A stretch of DNA of 64,000 nt from Symsagittifera roscoffensis (Eukaryota > Xenacoelomorpha > Acoela > Convolutidae). A program made the position numbers and the translations under genes. Position 1 is the first letter of the stretch. Each line of letters starts with the position of its first letter. This document shows, piece after piece, positions 11,840-24,165 of the stretch. A model generated the notes under the pieces. The model did not search any database, had not been told where the DNA came from, and saw only the letters and a list, made by a program, of their open reading frames with translations. The stretch lies in contig NC_087068.1 in the NCBI RefSeq assembly GCF_963678635.1, positions 44,375,013 through 44,439,012 of the forward strand, written 5' to 3'.

Positions 11840-12040
11840 AGGAGGGAGTGCGCGCCGAAAAAAAAACCGCTTCCAAAAGCTTGCCTGTGACCTAGAAAAT
11901 TTGATCAAAACAGGTCTTTATAAGGATTTGGGAGAGCTCAAAGAATCAATTTGGTCGACTAAAAAATGTCGACAAAATTTTAGGATTTTTTTGAAATCCG
12001 CTCCCCTTCGAGAAAATCCTAGATCCGCGCGCCTGAGATT
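11840..12040 (+). repeat. 3' half of the MITE-like element
   Basis: The segment TTTGGGAGAGCTC, AATCAATTTGGTCGAC and CGAGAAAATCCTAGATCCGC matches 33295-33418 closely. It keeps the right terminal repeat but not the left one. Confidence 0.6.
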
Positions 12041-12507
12041 GGGGCTAGTTATTGGATCAATAGTTGTCTAATTTTTGGTTACATCGATAGTGATTTTCGT
12101 TACCGCTAGCTTAATTTAAAAAAACTACTAAGACCGATGATTGTTTCCAAACATAGTAACTAGATAGTTAAGAAGCTTCATTGAACATATTTTGCAAAAA
12201 ACTTTTAAAAATCTTGAACAAGTTACTTGAAAAAAAATTGAAAAAAATTGACAATTTTTGAGTGGGGCAGCGATGTTTTTTTAATCAAAACAATTTAATT
12301 TTCTACCCTAATAAAATGCTCTGTGCTCTCAACTCGTTTGCTTTATACGCTAAAACTGGATTACAAATCAAATTTATGTAAGCATTTTTTTCTCCACTCA
12401 GAAATGGCAAAGGGGAAATTTCGATCAATTCACGATTACAACGAATTTAATATGATATTACATATCTGAAGTTTATGTGTCACCTAAATTTTTGTAGAAA
12501 AGAAAAA

Positions 12508-12555
12508 AATTAACACAGAGGCAAATCGGAGCTACGCACCACTTGCGATACAACA
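12508..12555 (+). repeat. GCGAAGC hairpin repeat, copy 1
   Basis: AACACAGAGGC is followed by a short inverted repeat and CACCACTTGCGAT. Copies at 14793-14835 and 15510-15555 share it. In the last one the stem GCGAAGC/GCTTCGC is perfect. Confidence 0.55.
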
Positions 12556-13479
12556 AACATTAAAAAAAAACATAATTCAAAAACTTTTAAAAGTCTAGGG
12601 GCCCAGCTAAAGCTGGAGGTATATGTTTGATATTGAATGAATTTGCTATACTGATGCGGTACAAAAACAAAAAATGTGATTTCCAAAATTGGACTTTGCC
12701 CAAAACCTTAGTTGTTTCTCCACTAAAACAAGACTGCTTGTATCAGAGCGAAGCCCTGAATGTTCCGACTGCCTTTTAAGGTTTATGGAGCAGTATTAAC
12801 AAAAAAAACTAAATGCATTAAGAAATAAAATTGAAAAAAATTTTCTAAAATTTTAAATTTTTTAATGAAAATCATCCCCCCATACGCCATATAAAGTACA
12901 AAAGGATAGATTTCGCTCATTGGAACAAATCAATTCTGGCAAATAAGCTTCTTTCAACTAATTTGGAACGATTTCTAAGACGGATTAAATCTCCGCTTAC
13001 GCATTAATAGCGCAAACTATATCGCGCGCTATTTGTCCAAATTTGGCCAAAATGGCAATCTTTAAACCCCCATAACTTCACGAAAAAAGGTCACAAGTGA
13101 AATATCTTTTCAAATTTAAGCTCAGGACAACAAAAGCTTTCGAATGATATAAAAAATTTCCGTCAAAAATGGCTAGTTAAAAAGTCGAAATTTGTATGAA
13201 GAAAAAAAAACCACCCCGAGCACAAATATTCCGTTACTTTCGTATCGAAAGTCGGAACAATAACTGAGAAGAGTGAAAGCTTTGAATTTTCCCAAGATAA
13301 CATTTCTCTTACAAAAAATAAAGGCACGGTAGGAATGATTATCTCAACTGGTTCTTTTAGTTGAACTTTTCATCTCAGATTCGATTGTGTAAATTTTAAA
13401 GAAAAGTCAAAACGTTTTTAAAAACGGTCAAAAGTTCTAAAAAACGGTCAAAATGATTTCCAAAATCCATGAACTTTTC

Positions 13480-14090
13480 CTGCAAAGAGCACGTTGTGAC
13501 CGCTTAAGCAGAGAAGATTCCCAAAACTGGGTTTCTCGATTGAACGCAACCTGAAAATCGGCACGATAGTTTTCGCGTAAAACCAAAAATTCACAAAAAA
13601 AACAGCCAGTTTCGAAACTTCGACTTGTTTAAAGGCCATAACTTTTTTCTAAAACATACTGGGCATAACCAACTATAAAGGACGGCTTTCAAAACCGTGT
13701 TGTTTCGATTGAAACTTTCTTCTTGAACAAAATGGGCATATCGAGCTATAAAGGTAGGCTTTCAACAACCTGTTGTTTTGATTGAACCTATCATATCAGT
13801 TTTGGCAGGATAGTTAGGGGTAACAGTTCAAAAAAATTGTCAACTAATCAACAATTTGACATTTCCGAAAATCATAACTTTTTGTGTGAAAAAATGGGGG
13901 CGCTGCCGCTTATGCAGAAGGGACTCAGTTAACCTGTAATTTAGATTGAACCCAAAATCTCAGACTTGGGAAAGCAGTTCTCTAGAAAGGTCAAAAACTT
14001 TTCAAAATTTTGACTTTTCCGATTGGCCATAACTTTTGGTGTCAGAAAATTTGGGAGTAGTAACTGGAAAGTGCCTGTTAGGTAATTAAA
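13480..14090 (+). repeat. Degenerate tandem repeats
   Basis: Three to four diverged units share GGCCATAACTTTT, a GGGCATA or GGGCGCTG block, a GTTTCGATTGAAC-like block and GGCACGATAG. Spacing is roughly 100-160 bp. No open frame is conserved. Confidence 0.45.
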
Positions 14091-14199
14091 TCGATGAAAA
14101 AACAGACCGAAATAATTAGGGCCGAGGAAAGAAATACGAAGTCAAGGTAAGTAAAATTACAAACTTTAGGAGTAAATCAAACATTAAAAGCAACATTGA

Positions 14200-14405
14200 A
14201 AAAAAAACGTGCGCAGCAAAAAAAAAATTTCAAGATGTGACAACTAAGCCGACAACAGATTAACAGACAAATAATGGGCCGACAATTTATTTAAAACAGA
14301 TCATTTCCCGTTTGAAAAAAACAGGTCCTGCTCAAATTCGAACCCAGGACCTTGGCCGTCCTAAGCATATTCGCTACCTCCAGGCTAAGTTGGCCGTGCT
14401 TTCAT
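14200..14405 (-). repeat. tRNA-derived SINE, copy 1
   Basis: On the minus strand, 14405-14325 begins GCACGGCCAACTTAGCC and contains GGTCCTGGGTTCGAATTT, a good pol III B box. The following body, with GTCGGCTTAGTTGTCACATC on that strand, matches the body next to the tRNA-like head at 30003-30085. A tRNA head joined to a shared unrelated body is the hallmark of a SINE; the cloverleaf is too degenerate for a functional tRNA. Confidence 0.65.
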
Positions 14406-14792
14406 AATAGTTTGAATTAATTATAAAGCAAGATACAAGTGATTCTGTTAAAAAGTTGTACAAGTGATTCTGTTAAAAAAGAAATTAACTGAAACACACG
14501 AATAATAGGTTCTTCTCCACTTTGAGTAGTCGGGACAAAAATGATTCAGCAAACTAATGTCACCAGCCAAAGCCACAAAAGTCTTCCTTTTAACATCAAA
14601 AAGATATCCTCATAATTTTGTTACTTATATGAAAAAAAAATTCTATGCACTAGGTAATAGTCGATATATAGTCTACACAAAAAAATCATTCCATTCTGAA
14701 TGTGATCTTTTAATTGCATTGCATGGGAAAATATTAGGCAACAATGCACACATGGAATCTCGAGCGAGTTAAAAATTAGATGAGCAAACTTT

Positions 14793-14835
14793 AACACAGA
14801 GACAAAGCTGAGCTTCGCAACACTTGCGTTACAAT
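14793..14835 (+). repeat. GCGAAGC hairpin repeat, copy 2
   Basis: TAACACAGAGACAAAGC, GAGCTTCGCAACACTTGCG; same family as 12508 and 15510. Confidence 0.55.
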
Positions 14836-15013
14836 AGAAGAAAGCCGCTTAGTTGAAATAAAACTGAAAAAAAGGAAATTGCCGAAAAAAGCATGGGACA
14901 AAAACTTACCGAGCAGCGAGAAAAAATAAACAACAACATTTTGAAGCAGAAGAGTGTTTGCAGTAATTCGAGCAGGAGATGATGCCAGAGGATGATTACT
15001 ACGAACAAGGTTA

Positions 15014-15071
15014 ATTACGGGGAAAAAGTCTAGTACGCGGTTGTAACAAACTTGCTATCGCAAGTGGAAAG
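15014..15071 (+). repeat. Two-hairpin dispersed repeat, copy 2
   Basis: TTACGGGGAAAAAGTCTAGT, then ACTTGC/GCAAGT-type pairing (ACTTGCTATCGCAAGT). Confidence 0.6.
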
Positions 15072-15509
15072 AGATTTTCAAAAATTTCGAAAAAACTGAG
15101 CTGCAAACATGTCTCAAAACAGTAAATAATCAAATCTCTATAAAAGCTCTTCCGACTACTAAGTACAGTTTAAAAGCATTGGATATGGAGAAAAAAAATA
15201 GAATCAAAATTTAAAGTTTTACACAGAACTCTGCCGTAACAAATAATCATATCAAACTTAGTCTAACTTCCGGTCACATGAACAAGTTTTTTTGAACTCT
15301 GGACTGAAAAGGCTCCAATATGAGACCACATTTGAACAAAGCGCGAGCTTACTAGCGACACAATTCCTCACTCTACGAGAGCAGTCAAAACAACAACTTT
15401 CTGAAACCTGACACAAAAATTCTTTTGAAACGCGCTTATGTTGAGCACTGACTGTATATCTGTTTAGCATCCGGTACAGAATTTAGCGTGCCAAAGTTAA
15501 AAAAAACAG

Positions 15510-15555
15510 AAATTCACACAGAGGCGAAGCAGAGCTTCGCACCACTTGCGATGGA
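15510..15555 (+). repeat. GCGAAGC hairpin repeat, copy 3
   Basis: CACACAGAGGCGAAGCAGAG, CTTCGCACCACTTGCGATGG; perfect 7-bp stem. Confidence 0.6.
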
Positions 15556-16564
15556 AAAAAATGTATGTTAAGAAGAAAATTAGATTGGAAAATTGTTGCA
15601 ATACAACTTTGAAAATCAAACCAGCGACATTATTAGTTTGTCTCAACAGACGTTTTAAACCTGCCCGCTATGCAGCAAAATGTTCAGAGGACACGCGATG
15701 AAACCACTTGTAAACATCAATATGATCGAAAAAAAAAAACGAATTCTGAATTGTTTTTGACGTAAAACATTTATAAAAACTTCGCAAAAACTAAAACAAA
15801 TAAGATTGAACAACCGACACACTTTACCGGAAAAATCAAACTATTCTTAATACAAACTATCTAAAACAAAAGAAAATTTCCCAGAAACAATAACAAAACA
15901 AATCAAATCTTAATATTTTTTCATCTTACCAAAAATTTGGAGGTTCTTTAATTCTGATTTGATAAGACTGCAGGCTTGCTTGATCCTCATGTTTCACATG
16001 AAAGGGCTACCTTTCCAAAATCTGAGCTATAATCCAATGAAAAAAAAATTAAAATATCAATATCGAAAAAAATTAAGCAAAAACTGTGCAAAAACTGATG
16101 AAATATTTTATCTGTAACAAAAACATTGCAATAAATACAGCCGATCGAACAAATAAAAACAAAATACCACTTTTGCTACGCAAATTGAGATGAATAAACA
16201 GAAAATTTCAAATAAAATGATTCATATATGGAAATTGTTCATGTTTGATTTTTTCTCTTTTTAAAGGGTCTAGGAGGCTATTTGAAAATTTTCTAAAAAT
16301 TCATGCAAGAATTCGATCACTCCCATATAACACAAACAAAAATTAATCGAAACAAAAAAACATTCGGACGAAAATAAGCCGACGAAATTAAAGCCCACCT
16401 CTTCCGATGCCGAAACTCGACCAAAAATTCTAGGCATAGAAAAACTCTACAAAACTCTTAACAAACACCAAAAGACAATGCCTAATTCCAACCACTACAC
16501 GCTACACCATGGTGAAATTGATTTGAAAAGATTACCATTTCTTCAATTCTGTGAACAAAATTCT

Positions 16565-16633
16565 TTACGGGAAAAAAGTCTAGTACCCGATTGCAATATC
16601 CTTGTTTATCTTAACGCAAGGTAATAAAGCTCA
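16565..16633 (+). repeat. Two-hairpin dispersed repeat, copy 3
   Basis: TTACGGGAAAAAAGTCTAGT, ACCCGATTGCAA, then a weakened CCTTG/CAAGG stem and TAATAAA. Confidence 0.6.
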
Positions 16634-16798
16634 GTCATTTTTCGGGCAATTTTCAAATATTTCTGCTCTGATCTGCAAACAATTAGTTCATACAAGATCA
16701 GTTTCAATGTTTGGATCCCTGAGTCAACCTACATCGCAAAATAGAGGAGACTTACGGTTGAAAAACAACAAATAGTTTATAATATTATCCATTGAATC

Positions 16799-17740
16799 AT
16801 GGCTTGCCTAGCAAATATGAACAAAGAAGACATGCTTCTAGAGGCTAAAACATGGCTTACCTAGCAAATATGAACAAAGCACACCTGCTTCCAGAGGCTA
16901 AAAAAATGCAGAAAGTGCTAGAGGAAGAAAAAACCAAAAAGTAGTCATGAAGATACCATTTTGAGAATGCATGTTGAACTACAAGAATCTCGTCTACAAC
17001 AACAGAAGCTACAACTTCAACAGAAAACTATCACAAGTCTGAAAAAAGATGTAGAATTATTCCGAAAACAAACAGAAAAAATGATTGAAAACTTACAAGA
17101 ACAAAAACAACAAGCTGAGTATCCGACATTTCGTCCCTCGGATTGCAAAAAAAAACCTAATATCGGACAGCTCATACCAAAAAAATAATCAACAGCATAT
17201 TGGGCCACTAACCGCAATACATTCATATTCATCGGCTACTATAAAGGACGTAAATAGTATTGTTGACAATCATACTTTTGGGACAAACGCCTGTTATGCA
17301 TGGGGGACAGCATTCTAATGATGCGGAACTAACCGGAAAAGAATCTTGTGATCAACTTCGTGAAAATATCGAGAAATAGATTCAAAAATTCAGGCCTCAT
17401 AGTTTGTAATAAAAAAACTCCCGTGAAAAATGTTTTTTTTTGGCATTGATCAAAACAACACTGAAGTAAACATTTTCAATGATGCTCTGGAAAACATGTA
17501 ATTGGAAATGAATGGTACATTTACGTGGTCAAAAGTTGAATGTTTCAATTAATCTAACAGCTACCAACATTTGTGAAGACGGAGTGCACCCAAATGCCAG
17601 TGGCATTCAACTATTAATGGAAAAACTATGGGGCTATTCTTCTAAAAACGGTCAAACCATTTCCAATTCTGAAATTAAACCTCGGAAAATAATTCGCAAA
17701 CTAATGGACGTTTGGGTTAAAATTTTGACTGTCAGCTGAT
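16799..17740 (+). pseudogene. Decayed LINE ORF1: coiled coil plus SGNH-hydrolase remnant
   Basis: ORF1 proteins of CR1/L2-type LINEs often carry a coiled coil and an SGNH esterase domain. Here 16961-17188 encodes a Gln/Lys-rich coiled coil (LQESRLQQQKLQLQQK). Bases 17220-17320 look like a degenerate first SGNH block, and 17512-17739 ends with EDGVHPNASGIQLLM, the DxxH block that holds the catalytic Asp and His. Stops and frameshifts separate these parts. At the very start, 16799-16850 and 16850-16902 are two near-identical ~52-bp copies beginning ATGGCTT(G/A)CCTAGC, an internal tandem duplication. The endonuclease and RT of the same element follow downstream. Confidence 0.6.
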
Positions 17741-17944
17741 GAACTTGCATTTTTTGCCGCTTTTTCAGTTTTTTGTGTTTTTAGTGCTTTTTGTGTTTTT
17801 AGCAGAGAAAACATTTGCAAAACGTTATTTACTCAAAAGTTCTTCCATTGAAGGAAACTAACACAATCAAATACCTGTCTTATTTATGTTTGTATCTACT
17901 ATTGTATTGTTTTAACTTGAGTTTTTTTACGTATCGTAAAAAGA

Positions 17945-20000
17945 CTCATATTAGTCCTCTTAGGAGACATTGGGGGAAATCCTGGTCACTTTCAAGACCT
18001 GCAAGAACTATTATCTTATGAAAATTTTTTTGACACTGAAAGTCAACTTAACACAGTCAAACTTTCCTTGATAAATTTCAGAAGCGTGCAAAACAATTAT
18101 CAAAAAATTGTCGATTTTTTAGGTGAAATTTTGATGAATACTATAGTTGTAGCAACAGAAATAAGGCTCAATAACAAAACAGTAGGAAATACTTTTTTAA
18201 GCTCGAGGCATAATTTTGTTCATCTTCCACGCTCAGAAAGGACAGGTCTAAGAAAGGGGGAGTTGTTGGAATTTGGACTCTTTTAGCATTGAAAATGCCT
18301 ATTCGTAAATATCTCATGACTGCTGACAGAGTTTTTTGAGTCATTATGGGTTGAAATTGAGTCATCATGCATGCAAAAACTTGCAATTAATGTTTCTTAT
18401 TGCTCAAGAAAAACCTTTCTCCGTACTTTTTGATAAATTAGGTGGTGAAATTTCTAGAGTGTTTGCTTCAAAAATGGAAGTTTTTGTATTTAAGGACTAC
18501 AATATAGATCTTCTAAAACAACACGAGTCATAAAAACTTTGCTGCAAATTGAGGTTTAAATATACCAAACCACTAAACCATCACTTGTGACCGATAAAAA
18601 TATCTCACTTATCTACCATTACTTAGTTTCCAACAACCAAATAAATTATGTTACTTCGTACGAATTGCCATTCAACACAGACCACTAAACGCTTACATAT
18701 GAAACATTAATTTCTTGCAAGCCAAAAAATGACATCGTTGAAATTGAGACAAGAAATTTCCATAATTTTGATCGGGGAAAAGTCAACTTAGACCGCGAAC
18801 TTTATGATTGGTCAAAAATATATGAAAAATCCTCGGGACCGGAAATGCTTGATCTTTGGGGCTTTTTGTTGAAAGGTTATAAGTGCGAATGTTCCATATC
18901 GCACAAAAAATATTTAAATCAAAAACTGGTAACCAAAAACAAAAAACCATGAATTCATTGATCCTTGATGACTCTTACAAACAATTATTATAGGTATTTC
19001 AAAATATGGAAAAACACTGGCTATGAGGTAGCGCAGAGAAAAAACAAAAAGGTTAGAAACTTGGTCAATCGAAAATTGGCAAATACTTCACAAAAATATC
19101 ATGTAAAATTTTCGGCAGCTCTCCAATTGTAAATAACAATGGGATTTCATGAACAACAAAATAGGGAAAAATAGTAATCAAAAGTCAGTAGCTATTAGCA
19201 AAATAGATCTGGAAAATGGCAAAAAAAAACAAAAGATGTTACTGAAATAGCAAATCATTTGCATCATGTTTTTTCAAAATATGGGTATTTTTAATGGTGA
19301 ACATATACACCGAAACCCAAATTACAAACGCAGTTTTTGATTTTCGATGCGTCACAAGAAAAAAATTACGAAGATATAGATAAATTACCGCTGAATAATT
19401 CGCCGGGGCCAATGGGAATACAAGCTTTTTGCCTTCAACAAGATTAACTTGCTATCGGAAAAATGAAACGTATGGTTTTTCCAGAAAGACATCAAATCTG
19501 CTTCACGATTTTTTAAGAGACTGTCAACAATGTGTAAAATTTCAAAATCATTATTGTGACTGGATAGCACTTAATCATGCCGTTCCACAAGGTTCTGTTT
19601 TGTGACCATTAGTTTTCATTGTTTATGTAAATGATTTTAAGAACCAAATCAACAGGAACATGAATTTAGTGCATTTTGCAGATGATACAATCATCTTACT
19701 TACAGAAACTCAATCAATGCTCAAAAAACTAGAAAAGTAAATGAATAATTGAATGAAAACAAACTTAATGTTCATTAAACGGAACTTAGTCTTTGGGGAA
19801 GAGAATAGTTTAGAAAAAATTATTTATAGAGAAAAAACAAAACACGCAAACGAATGCCAGGTTTTTTAGAGTTTTAGTGGAAAAATTGAATAAATGTCTA
19901 AGGAAAGTTGCAATTGCAATTTAGTCAAAGCACTGTGTTCGACACATGGTACCATTAGAAACAAGAGTTATGCTTTTCAGATCATTAGTTTTGTCGCATT
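17945..20000 (+). pseudogene. Decayed LINE ORF2 (2A-like start, endonuclease and RT remnants), copy 1
   Basis: The frame at 17945-17989 encodes LILVLLGDIGGNPGH, close to the 2A ribosome-skipping core D(V/I)ExNPGP. It is followed by LSLINFRSVQNNYQKIVDFL, an APE-endonuclease N-terminus. RT remnants follow: HAVPQGSV near 19575 and VHFADDTIILL near 19670, the FADD box with both catalytic Asp. In-frame stops and shifts break every domain. Elements with APE endonuclease and this RT order belong to the CR1/Jockey group. It continues from the ORF1 remnant at 16799. Confidence 0.7.
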
Positions 20001-21827
20001 CATCTTTCAGCACAGCATTTTTTCAAAATCTACTCATGTCCAAAATTACCAGAATAAACAGACAAAGTAATTGAGGAATCAATGAGTTTTAATTCCGCAG
20101 AAAATATGATCAGGCATGAGATCTACTTCTCAAGTCTAAGGTTTTGCCAGCCGAACTTTTCATTACCCAGCATAGCTTGACTAGAATGTTCAATATGGTG
20201 AAAAATAATTAAAAACAAGAAATTGGTAGGCAGTTTATCTATAACAGAGTACCTTTGAAACTAAACAAACGCACAAAACAAATAAAACAAAATAGATTCC
20301 TAAAAATAAATTGGGGAAAGAAATCTGCAGAAAACAATAGTTGCAATAAATGGAAAAAGTTAAAGTAAAGCTGAGAAAAGCTAGGGTTAAACAAAAATTT
20401 TAATTTGAACTCAAAAGTTTTAAACAGAAATACACGAAAGTTCCTATTGACAGATCCATTAGTTCTTTTCGAGATTATTTTTATATCTAATACTAGTATT
20501 GTTTTATTCATTTTTATTTAAACAAGTTGCATTTGTATATTTACATGCCGGTGTAGTTCTTGATTTTTAACTTATTATTATAATTCCATTTCGTAGCAGC
20601 ATGTATGTTTAACCAAGCGGTTATTTTGAATTTACATGTTTGTGAAAAAAAATCACTCTGAGTGCCAACTATTTTATTTTAGCTTTTAATTTTATTCAAA
20701 GAAAACTCATTCTGGGTACTTGACACGTTTGGTCAATAAGGAAGCACTGCCAAGAACGCTTCAATACTTATCAAAAAAGCCTACCGATTAGAAATTATAC
20801 CATTAACTTTATTTCAGTGCCACAGAAAGTGTCAGTAATGTCAATTTTGAGGCTCTTTATTGAAATGCAAATAATTAAAAAAAACAAAAGAAATGCAAAA
20901 TTCTAACCATGAAATGAAAATTAACAGCTAGGAAAATGTAGAACTCACTGACTTACAATATATTGGCTTTTTCGCCTTTTTCTCCGCATATTTGATAATT
21001 TTGTTTTAAAAATATAGGCCATGTCCTGCGTATGGTCGATCATTGTGTGTAAACAAAAAAACTCAGTTCTTTCGGTCAAACCAGCTAGGAAATTGGCAAC
21101 CTACAAACAAAAATCTACATAATGTTATGTAGGAAGTTGTGTTTTTATTTGACTTACTTACAATAATTTAAAGCCGACAAGAACTGGGGGAAATAAAACT
21201 CCGCAAGAAATTTCAAAGCAAAATTACGTATTATTAGACTTTCACACATCTGTTGAAAATAATCAATTACCAAGATGCATAAAATAATCAATCACCAAGA
21301 TGCATAAACGCAATCTTTGGAATATAAATACTTTTGAGTTCGCTTCAATAGTATCAAACTTTCAAACTAACCATTCCTGAAAATAAATAATTAAAATTTG
21401 ACACAAATGCAAAACAGTTTCCTACCAATTGCTAAACAGTATTAATATAAATAATATATATAAAAACAAAATTATTGAAAATCAGACTTGGTAAAATGAC
21501 AAGTTACAATTTTTAAACAAGCGTAAAAAATCAAGATCAAAATAAAATCTATGCTAAGCAAAAAAAGCCGAAAAAAAACAGAACCAAATTAATTAAATTT
21601 CATTTAGAAAAACGGGAAATGAACTGACGGAAACCAGGACGAAAAACAGCAGAAATCCGAAATAATAAACATTTTTTCAAAAACTGGAAATGGACTACAC
21701 CGGAACACAGGAAATGGACTACACCTATTTACTACCTAAATGAAGAGATTTTTATTAGAATTTTCAAGAAATTGAGCATTTCTGAAATTTATCACTCCTA
21801 CAAAGTTCACCATTCTGTCCCTTAAGT
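20001..21827. other. Non-coding remainder of duplicated unit 1
   Basis: AT-rich sequence downstream of the RT remnants. I see no gene, and nothing here matches other repeats in the window except its own duplicate at +4165 bp. Confidence 0.5.
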
Positions 21828-21890
21828 TATTTCCGGGAAAAAATTATAGTACCTGATTTCAATACCCTTGCTTATCGCAAGGGTAAAGAA
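21828..21890 (+). repeat. Two-hairpin dispersed repeat, copy 4
   Basis: CCGGGAAAAAATTATAGTAC, then ACCCTTGCTTATCGCAAGGG: perfect 8-bp stem with a 5-base loop when the last T is included. Confidence 0.65.
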
Positions 21891-21911
21891 ACTGAACACA
21901 GAAATAAAGTG

Positions 21912-22080
21912 CAAAGAGCAGCCGTTGCCAAGTGGCCGGGTTCGAATCCCACTTCGGCCATGACTGGAGGTGTCCCAGTGCCATCCACTTCCTCAAGCTG
22001 CGGCGAAATGGATGACATCCCCCTCTCCCACGGTTAGTTCTGCATTGAGTAAGACCGGGGGGTAATTAAAAAAAACAGAA
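21912..22080 (+). repeat. tRNA-derived SINE, copy 2
   Basis: GCCGTTGCCAAGTGGCC followed by GGGTTCGAATCCC gives a tRNA-like head with a perfect B box. A GC-richer body (CCATCCACTTCCTC, GGATGACATCCCCC) follows, then GACCGGGGGGTAATT and an A-run. The A box is weak. Confidence 0.6.
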
Positions 22081-22109
22081 ATAAGAAATTTTTACGTATC
22101 GTAAAAAGA

Positions 22110-24165
22110 CTCATATTAGTCCTCTTAGGAGACATTGGGGGAAATCCTGGTCACTTTCAAGACCTGCAAGAACTATTATCTTATGAAAATTTTTTTGACA
22201 CTGAAAGTCAACTTAACACAGTCAAACTTTCCTTGATAAATTTCAGAAGCGTGCAAAACAATTATCAAAAAATTGTCGATTTTTTAGGTGAAATTTTGAT
22301 GAATACTATAGTTGTAGCAACAGAAATAAGGCTCAATAACAAAACAGTAGGAAATACTTTTTTAAGCTCGGGGCATAATTTTGTTCATCTTCCACGCTCA
22401 GAAAGGACAGGTCTAAGAAAGGGGGAGTTGTTGGAATTTGGACTCTTTTAGCATTGAAAATGCCTATTCGTAAATATCTCATGACTGCTGACAGAGTTTT
22501 TTGAGTCATTATGGGTTGAAATTGAGTCATCATGCATGCAAAAACTTGCAATTAATGTTTCTTATTGCTCAAGAAAAACCTTTCTCCGTACTTTTTGATA
22601 AATTAGGTGGTGAAATTTCTAGAGTGTTTGCTTCAAAAATGGAAGTTTTTGTATTTAAGGACTACAATATAGATCTTCTAAAACAACACGAGTCATAAAA
22701 ACTTTGCTGCAAATTGAGGTTTAAATATACCAAACCACTAAACCATCACTTGTGACCGATAAAAATATCTCACTTATCTACCATTACTTAGTTTCCAACA
22801 ACCAAATAAATTATGTTACTTCGTACGAATTGCCATTCAACACAGACCACTAAACGCTTACATATGAAACATTAATTTCTTGCAAGCCAAAAAATGACAT
22901 CGTTGAAATTGAGACAAGAAATTTCCATAATTTTGATCGGGGAAAAGTCAACTTAGACCGCGAACTTTATGATTGGTCAAAAATATATGAAAAATCCTCG
23001 GGACCGGAAATGCTTGATCTTTGGGGCTTTTTGTTGAAAGGTTATAAGTGCGAATGTTCCATATCGCACAAAAAATATTTAAATCAAAAACTGGTAACCA
23101 AAAACAAAAAACCATGAATTCATTGATCCTTGATGACTCTTACAAACAATTATTATAGGTATTTCAAAATATGGAAAAACACTGGCTATGAGGTAGCGCA
23201 GAGAAAAAACAAAAAGGTTAGAAACTTGGTCAATCGAAAATTGGCAAATACTTCACAAAAATATCATGTAAAATTTTCGGCAGCTCTCCAATTGTAAATA
23301 ACAATGGGATTTCATGAACAACAAAATAGGGAAAAATAGTAATCAAAAGTCAGTAGCTATTAGCAAAATAGATCTGGAAAATGGCAAAAAAAAACAAAAG
23401 ATGTTACTGAAATAGCAAATCATTTGCATCATGTTTTTTCAAAATATGGGTATTTTTAATGGTGAACATATACACCGAAACCCAAATTACAAACGCAGTT
23501 TTTGATTTTCGATGCGTCACAAGAAAAAAATTACGAAGATATAGATAAATTACCGCTGAATAATTCGCCGGGGCCAATGGGAATACAAGCTTTTTGCCTT
23601 CAACAAGATTAACTTGCTATCGGAAAAATGAAACGTATGGTTTTTCCAGAAAGACATCAAATCTGCTTCACGATTTTTTAAGAGACTGTCAACAATGTGT
23701 AAAATTTCAAAATCATTATTGTGACTGGATAGCACTTAATCATGCCGTTCCACAAGGTTCTGTTTTGTGACCATTAGTTTTCATTGTTTATGTAAATGAT
23801 TTTAAGAACCAAATCAACAGGAACATGAATTTAGTGCATTTTGCAGATGATACAATCATCTTACTTACAGAAACTCAATCAATGCTCAAAAAACTAGAAA
23901 AGTAAATGAATAATTGAATGAAAACAAACTTAATGTTCATTAAACGGAACTTAGTCTTTGGGGAAGAGAATAGTTTAGAAAAAATTATTTATAGAGAAAA
24001 AACAAAACACGCAAACGAATGCCAGGTTTTTTAGAGTTTTAGTGGAAAAATTGAATAAATGTCTAAGGAAAGTTGCAATTGCAATTTAGTCAAAGCACTG
24101 TGTTCGACACATGGTACCATTAGAAACAAGAGTTATGCTTTTCAGATCATTAGTTTTGTCGCATT
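22110..24165 (+). pseudogene. Decayed LINE ORF2, copy 2
   Basis: Duplicate of 17945-20000 with the same 2A-like peptide (22110-22154), endonuclease start, FADD box and stop codons. It lacks an ORF1 of its own because the duplication begins inside the element. Confidence 0.7.

Larger units (their letters stand above)
11556..14190. other. Long non-coding stretch made of old repeats
   Basis: I see no gene on either strand. It includes a half copy of the MITE-like element (11840-12040), one hairpin repeat (12508-12555) and a degenerate tandem array (13480-14090). The remainder is AT-rich and unassigned. Confidence 0.5.
14836..16798. other. AT-rich non-coding stretch with short dispersed repeats
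   Basis: I see no gene. It holds two copies of the two-hairpin repeat (15014-15071 and 16565-16633) and one GCGAAGC hairpin repeat. The last ~150 bp before 16799 may be the LINE 5' untranslated region. Confidence 0.45.
17924..22088 (+). repeat. 4165-bp tandem duplication, first unit
   Basis: Every landmark in this unit recurs 4165-4166 bp further on with only a few differences, for example CTCGAGGC versus CTCGGGGC near 18203 and a 1-bp indel near 20850. The unit starts inside the LINE (TTTTTACGTATCG) and ends after a SINE with CAGAAATAAGAAATT. Both copies share the same stop codons, so the LINE was already dead when it was duplicated. Confidence 0.95.

Noticed and set aside
14557-14772. 71-codon plus-strand ORF
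   Set aside because: No similarity, Lys-rich as expected for AT-rich sequence, and no splice context.
21912-21960. Functional tRNA gene
   Set aside because: Only the B box is convincing; no cloverleaf can be closed, and a SINE body follows.
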